Shown here in pieces: positions 63,301 to 64,000 of a DNA stretch of 64,000 bases. The stretch's first letter is position 1. Every line of letters starts with the position of its first letter. The notes under the pieces are model-generated. The model saw nothing but the letters and a program-made list of their open reading frames with translations, had not been told where the DNA came from and searched no databases. The position numbers were made by a program, and so were the translations under genes. The DNA is from Siniperca chuatsi (taxonomy: Eukaryota; Chordata; Actinopteri; Centrarchiformes; Sinipercidae), in assembly GCF_020085105.1 (NCBI RefSeq), contig NC_058058.1, forward strand, positions 7,961,175 through 8,025,174. The letters run 5' to 3'.

Positions 63301-64000
63301 GTTCAGAGGAGGGTTCAGAATCCTGCCCAGATGTTGGTGATTCTGGTGCAGGTGATGGTTCAGGTGTTGGTTCTGAGTCCTGACCAGATGTTGGTGATTC
63401 GGCCACAGTTGATGGTTCAGGTGTTGGATCTGAGTCCTGACCAGACGTTGGTGATTCTGGCATAGGTGATGGTTCTGAGTCCTGACCAGATGTTGGTGAT
63501 TCTGGCGCAGGTGATGGTTCAGGTGTTGGTTCTGAGTCCTGACCAGATGTTGGTGATTCTGGCGCGGGTGATGGTTTAGGTGTTGGATCTGAGTCCTGAC
63601 CAGACGTTGGTGATTGTGGCGTAGGTGATGGTTCAGGTATTGGTTCTGAGTCCTGACCAGATGTTGGTGATTCTGGAGCAGGTGATGGTTCAGGTGTTGG
63701 TTCTGAGTCCTGACCAGATGTTGATGATTCTGGCACGGGTGATGGTTCAGGTGTTGGTTCTGAGTCCTGACCAGATGTTGGTGATTCTGGTGCGGGTGAT
63801 GGTTCAGGTGTTGGATCTGAGTCCTGACCAGACGTTGGTGATTGTGGCGCAGGTGATGGTTCAGGTGTTGGTTCTGAGTCCTGACCAGATGCTGGTGATT
63901 GGGGCGCAGATGATGGTTCAGGTGTTGGATCTGAGTCCTGACCAGACGTTGGTGATTCTGGAGCAGGTGATGGTTCTGAGTCCTGACCAGATGTTTGTGA
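57362..64000 (-). CDS. Giant Pro/Ser/Glu-rich tandem-repeat protein, 5' end beyond the window
   Basis: One frame stays open from base 64000 to the TAA at 57364-57362 (2,212 codons plus stop). It has no ATG start inside, so the gene enters from beyond the right edge. From about 57650 upward it consists of roughly 110 units of a 19-residue repeat with core ESPTSGQDSEPTPEPSPAP. Unit variants include SSEPTPAPES, EQVSGATPEP and shortened SEPEPSPAPES. All length changes are multiples of three. The last 95 or so residues leave the repeat, with decayed units first (EVESTTSEHDLKVTPES), then a non-repeat tail ending QWRRRNCFRG. The composition suggests a disordered, acidic, mucin-like or extracellular stalk domain with many SP/TP sites. 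No signal peptide, membrane segment or folded domain is visible. Family not recognised; whether it is expressed is unproven. Confidence 0.6.
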   Translation of the reverse strand, partial: SQTSGQDSEPSPAPESPTSGQDSDPTPEPSSAPQSPASGQDSEPTPEPSPAPQSPTSGQDSDPTPEPSPAPESPTSGQDSEPTPEPSPVPESSTSGQDSEPTPEPSPAPESPTSGQDSEPIPEPSPTPQSPTSGQDSDPTPKPSPAPESPTSGQDSEPTPEPSPAPESPTSGQDSEPSPMPESPTSGQDSDPTPEPSTVAESPTSGQDSEPTPEPSPAPESPTSGQDSEPSSEPSPATESPTSGQDSEPTPEPGPVTESLTSGQDSEPTPEPSPVPESPMSGQDSEPTPEPSPATESPTSEQVSRATPEPVPMSESPTSGQDSEPTPEPSPAAESQTSGQDSEPTPEPSPAPESPTSGQDSEPSSEPTPAPESPTSGQDSEPTPEPSPAPQSPTSGQDSDPTPEPSPAPESPTSGQDSEPTPEPSPAPESPTSGQDSEPEPSPAPESPTSGKNSEPTPETSPAPESPTSVQDSESTPETSTAPESPISGQDSEPTPEPPPALESPTSVQDSEPSTEPEPAPESPTSVQDSEPSTEPVPMSESPTSGQDSEPTPEPSPAAESQTSGQDSEPTPEPSPAPESPTSGQDSEPSSEPTPAPESPTSGQDSEPTPEPSPAAESSTSGQDSEPTPEPSPAPESPTSGQDSEPTAEPSPAPQSPTSDQDSEPTPEPSPVPQSPTSGQDSEPEPSPAPESPTSGQDSEPTPEPSPAPESPMSGQDSEPTPEPSPAPESPTSGQESEPTPEPSPAPESPTSGQDSEPTPEPSPAPESSTSGQDSEPTPEPSPAPESPTSGQDSEPSSEPSPAAESSTSGQDSEPTPEPSPTPQSPTSGQDSEPTPEPSPAPQSPTSDQDSEPTPEPSPVPQSPTSGQDSEPEPSPAPESPTSGQDSEPTPEPSPAPESPTSGQDSEPSSEPTPAPESPTSGQDSEPTPEPSPAPESSTSGQDSEPTPEPSPAPESPTSGQDSEPLPEPSPAPQSPTSGQDSDPTPEPSHAPQSPTSDQDSEPTPEPSPAPESPTSGQDSEPTPEPSPPPESPMFGQDSEPTPEPSPATESPTSEQVSRATPEPVPMSESPTSGQDSEPTPEPSPAAESQTSGQDSEPTPEPSPAPESPTSGQDSEPSSEPTPAPESPTSGQDSEPTPEPSPAAESSTSGQDSEPTPEPSPAPESPTSGQDSEPTPEPSPAPQSPTSDQDSEPTPEPSPVPQSPTSGQDSEPEPSPAPESPTSGQDSDPTPEPSHAPQSPTSDQDSEPTPEPSPAPESPTSGQDSEPTPEPSPLPESPMFGQDSEPTPEPSPATESPTSEQVSGATPEPVPMSESPTSGQDSEPTPEPSPAAESQTSGQDSEPTPEPSPAPESPTSGQDSEPSSEPTPAPESPTSGQDSDPTPEPSPAPESPTSGQDSEPTPEPSPAAESSTSGQDSEPTPEPSPAPESPTSGQDSEPTPEPSPAPQSPTSDQDSEPTPEPSPVPQSPTSGQDSEPEPSPAPESPTSGQDSEPTPEPSPAPESPMSGQDSEPTPEPSPAPEIPTSGQESEPTPEPSPVPESPTSGQDSEPTPEPSPAAESQTSGQDSEPTPEPSPAPESPTSGQDSEPSSEPTPAPESPTSGQDSEPTPEPSPAPESSTSGQDSEPTPEPSPAPESPTSGQDSEPTPEPSPAPQSPTSGQDSDPTPEPSHAPQSPTSDQDSEPTPEPSPPPESPMFGQDSEPTPEPSPATESPTSEQVSGATPEPVPMSESPTSGQDSEPTPEPSPAAESQTSGQDSEPTPEPSPAPESPTSGQDSEPSSEPTPAPESPTSGQDSDPTPEPSPAPQSPTSDQDSEPTPEPSPVPQSPTSGQDLEPTSDPSPAPESLTSGQDSEPTPEPSPASESPTSGQDSEPTPEPSPAPQSPTSGQDSDPTPEPSHAPQSPTSDQDSEPTPEPSPASESPTSGQDSEPTPEPSPAPESPTSGLDSEPTPEPGPAPESPTSEQVSGATPEPGPVPESPTSGQDSEPTPEPSPAPESPTSGQDSEPTPEPSPAPESPTSVQDSEPSSEPAPAPESPTSGQDLEPTSEPTREPAPAPELPTSEQISGPTPEAVPASETPTSEQVSGATPEAVPASESPTSGQDSEPTPEPSPAAESPTFGPPPELHTTHAAGPEVESTTSEHDLKVTPESHTTIKDEHSHGPKSAEHRPQLINPPATMPAAVPESYPAVLPNIPLKMVHKLEPQWRRRNCFRG
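57650..64000. repeat. 57-bp coding minisatellite, about 110 units, with higher-order structure
   Basis: The 57-bp unit reads on the + strand GGTGATTCTGGTGCAGGTGA, then TGGTTCAGGTGTTGGTTCTG, then AGTCCTGACCAGATGTT. Units are 85-100 percent alike by eye. A rare variant beginning GACATAGGCACTGGTTCAG recurs at 58815, 60063, 60798, 62382 and 63060 with largely the same neighbouring variants, so blocks of units were duplicated together. The array is most degenerate at its left edge (57550-57850) and continues past 64000. Confidence 0.95.

Noticed and set aside
58834-63465. Plus-strand frames with repeated MLVIL-QVMVQVLVLSPDQ units
   Set aside because: Antisense reading of the 57-bp array; broken by stops into seven pieces while the minus frame stays open throughout.
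57362-63736. The giant frame starting at 63736
   Set aside because: That codon is GTG inside a repeat unit; the frame continues unbroken to base 64000.
57650-64000. The tandem array as a CRISPR array
   Set aside because: Units are contiguous with no unique spacers, the locus is vertebrate, and the repeat is a coding minisatellite.

Overview
This window is vertebrate nuclear DNA, almost certainly from a spiny-rayed (percomorph-type) teleost fish. Coding exons are short and separated by kilobase introns with GT..AG borders. The proteins match vertebrate families. The non-coding DNA is packed with short terminal-inverted-repeat elements and AT-rich interspersed repeats of the kind that fill teleost genomes. 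No tRNA, rRNA, CRISPR or prokaryotic-type feature was seen. All family assignments were made by eye from remembered protein families; no search was run.

Layout. (1) About 6.9-26 kb, + strand: nedd9 (HEF1/CasL), a Cas-family docking protein, with six coding exons from the SH3 domain to the stop; the first coding exon lies outside the window or was not found. (2) 35.9-37.7 kb, - strand: smim13, a two-exon single-pass membrane protein, with its promoter region near 37.7-38.2 kb. The convergent nedd9 / smim13 pair matches the vertebrate arrangement, which is why the Cas gene is called nedd9 rather than bcar1. (3) 46.0-56.1 kb, - strand: zc3h12a (Regnase-1/MCPIP1), five coding exons plus a probable 5' untranslated exon, with an intact PIN nuclease site, a CCCH finger and an IKK/beta-TrCP-type degron. 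(4) 57.4-64.0 kb, - strand, running off the window: one open frame of 2,212 codons built from about 110 copies of a 19-residue Pro/Ser/Glu-rich repeat (57 bp), ending in a short non-repeat tail. This is the most unusual object in the window and I could not assign it to a family.

The space between genes is mostly transposon debris. I see at least ten copies of an AT-rich repeat with CGATTAATCGA-like ends, about eight copies or fragments of a short element with CAGTGGTGG-type ends, three copies of a GCTAGCATGCTAAC-rich repeat, several MITE-like elements with clear terminal inverted repeats, an L1-like reverse-transcriptase tail, and a broken THAP-domain (P-element-like) remnant inside a zc3h12a intron. 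Several show clear nesting, which gives a relative insertion order.

The three recognised genes do not form a pathway. nedd9 scaffolds integrin/Src-family signalling, smim13 is uncharacterised, and zc3h12a degrades inflammatory mRNAs. No elovl2 coding sequence was recognised between smim13 and zc3h12a, where mammals carry elovl2 beside smim13.
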